Assembly (NCBI GenBank): GCA_003453735.1
Contig: DMNE01000218.1
Location: 1,338 to 13,612, forward strand
DNA from: Nitrospiraceae bacterium
GTDB lineage: Bacteria; Nitrospirota; Thermodesulfovibrionia; Thermodesulfovibrionales; UBA9159
Length of the DNA stretch: 12,275 nt
Reading direction: 5' to 3'
Under the pieces are notes generated by a model, which was given only the letters and a program-made list of their open reading frames with translations, ran no database searches and had not been told where the DNA came from. Below, in pieces: positions 12,160-12,275 of this stretch. Position numbers and translations under genes: made by a program. Every line of letters starts with the position of its first letter. Position 1 is the first letter of the stretch.

Positions 12160-12275
12160 CTTGCCTTTACGCTACAACATTACTCTCGGAAATACGCGCT
12201 AGTCGAGATTGCGCGCAACTCACACTTTGTCGGTGAAGTCAACAGTCAAGTGGCGTTTGTAACGGATAAAAAATC

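Noticed and set aside
1..12275. Insertion sequences, CRISPR arrays, tRNA genes
   Set aside because: No transposase motifs, no regularly spaced repeats and no tRNA-like folds were seen on either strand.

Overview
The window looks like chromosome of a Gram-negative anaerobe with a sulfur-linked energy metabolism. It encodes an outer-membrane beta-barrel protein, a periplasmic LolA-like protein, a sulfide:quinone oxidoreductase (SQR), DsrE/F/H-type sulfur-relay proteins and a heterodisulfide-reductase-like membrane pair. Probable UGA-selenocysteine use would fit Desulfobacterota (former Deltaproteobacteria) or a Nitrospirota relative. The lineage is an inference from gene content only.

Layout. 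The left edge (1-212, minus) may hold the start of a gene that runs off the window. A cation-diffusion-facilitator-like membrane protein lies on the plus strand (247-921). After a gene-poor convergent gap (922-1213), everything from 11505 down to 1214 is on the minus strand with short spacings or overlaps. It can be read as one long operon or two adjacent ones. In transcription order: ArsR-type regulator (11505-11131); a disrupted thioredoxin-like gene (11126-10861); a DsrE-like gene whose apparent end is an in-frame TGA (10848-10492); DsrF-like (10480-10127); DsrH-like (10111-9830); SQR (9780-8593); a possible 58-codon ORF; an RND/MMPL transporter (8371-6056); a NarI/HdrE-like membrane cytochrome b (6059-5373); an HdrD-like iron-sulfur protein (5383-4157); a LolA-like periplasmic protein (4086-3298); an ORF remnant; a SAM methyltransferase (3146-2469); and an outer-membrane beta-barrel protein (2461-1214). 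The arsR gene has a near-consensus sigma70 promoter whose -10 lies inside a perfect 8-2-8 palindrome, a textbook autorepression operator. To the right, 11549-12275 holds only a small conserved-looking plus-strand ORF (11808-12110).

How the genes may work together. SQR oxidises sulfide to quinone-bound electrons and zero-valent sulfur. The DsrE/F/H proteins are a likely persulfide relay, and the ArsR regulator (five Cys) may sense sulfur or thiol/metal status. The downstream half combines a membrane quinone/thiol-type electron-transfer pair with an RND-LolA-outer-membrane export cassette, typical of moving hydrophobic or lipid-like material to the outer membrane.

Most notable observation. The DsrE-like gene has been cut short by reading a TGA as stop. 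The same frame continues for 41 more codons with clear DsrE-family sequence. The TGA sits at the catalytic-cysteine position (codon 77) and is followed at once by a GC-rich hairpin with the geometry of a bacterial SECIS element. The thioredoxin-like gene just upstream also has an in-frame TGA at the position of an active-site Cys, followed by a hairpin with a GGUC loop, although that gene carries a separate frameshift. The operon may therefore encode one, perhaps two, selenoproteins in a sulfur-trafficking pathway.
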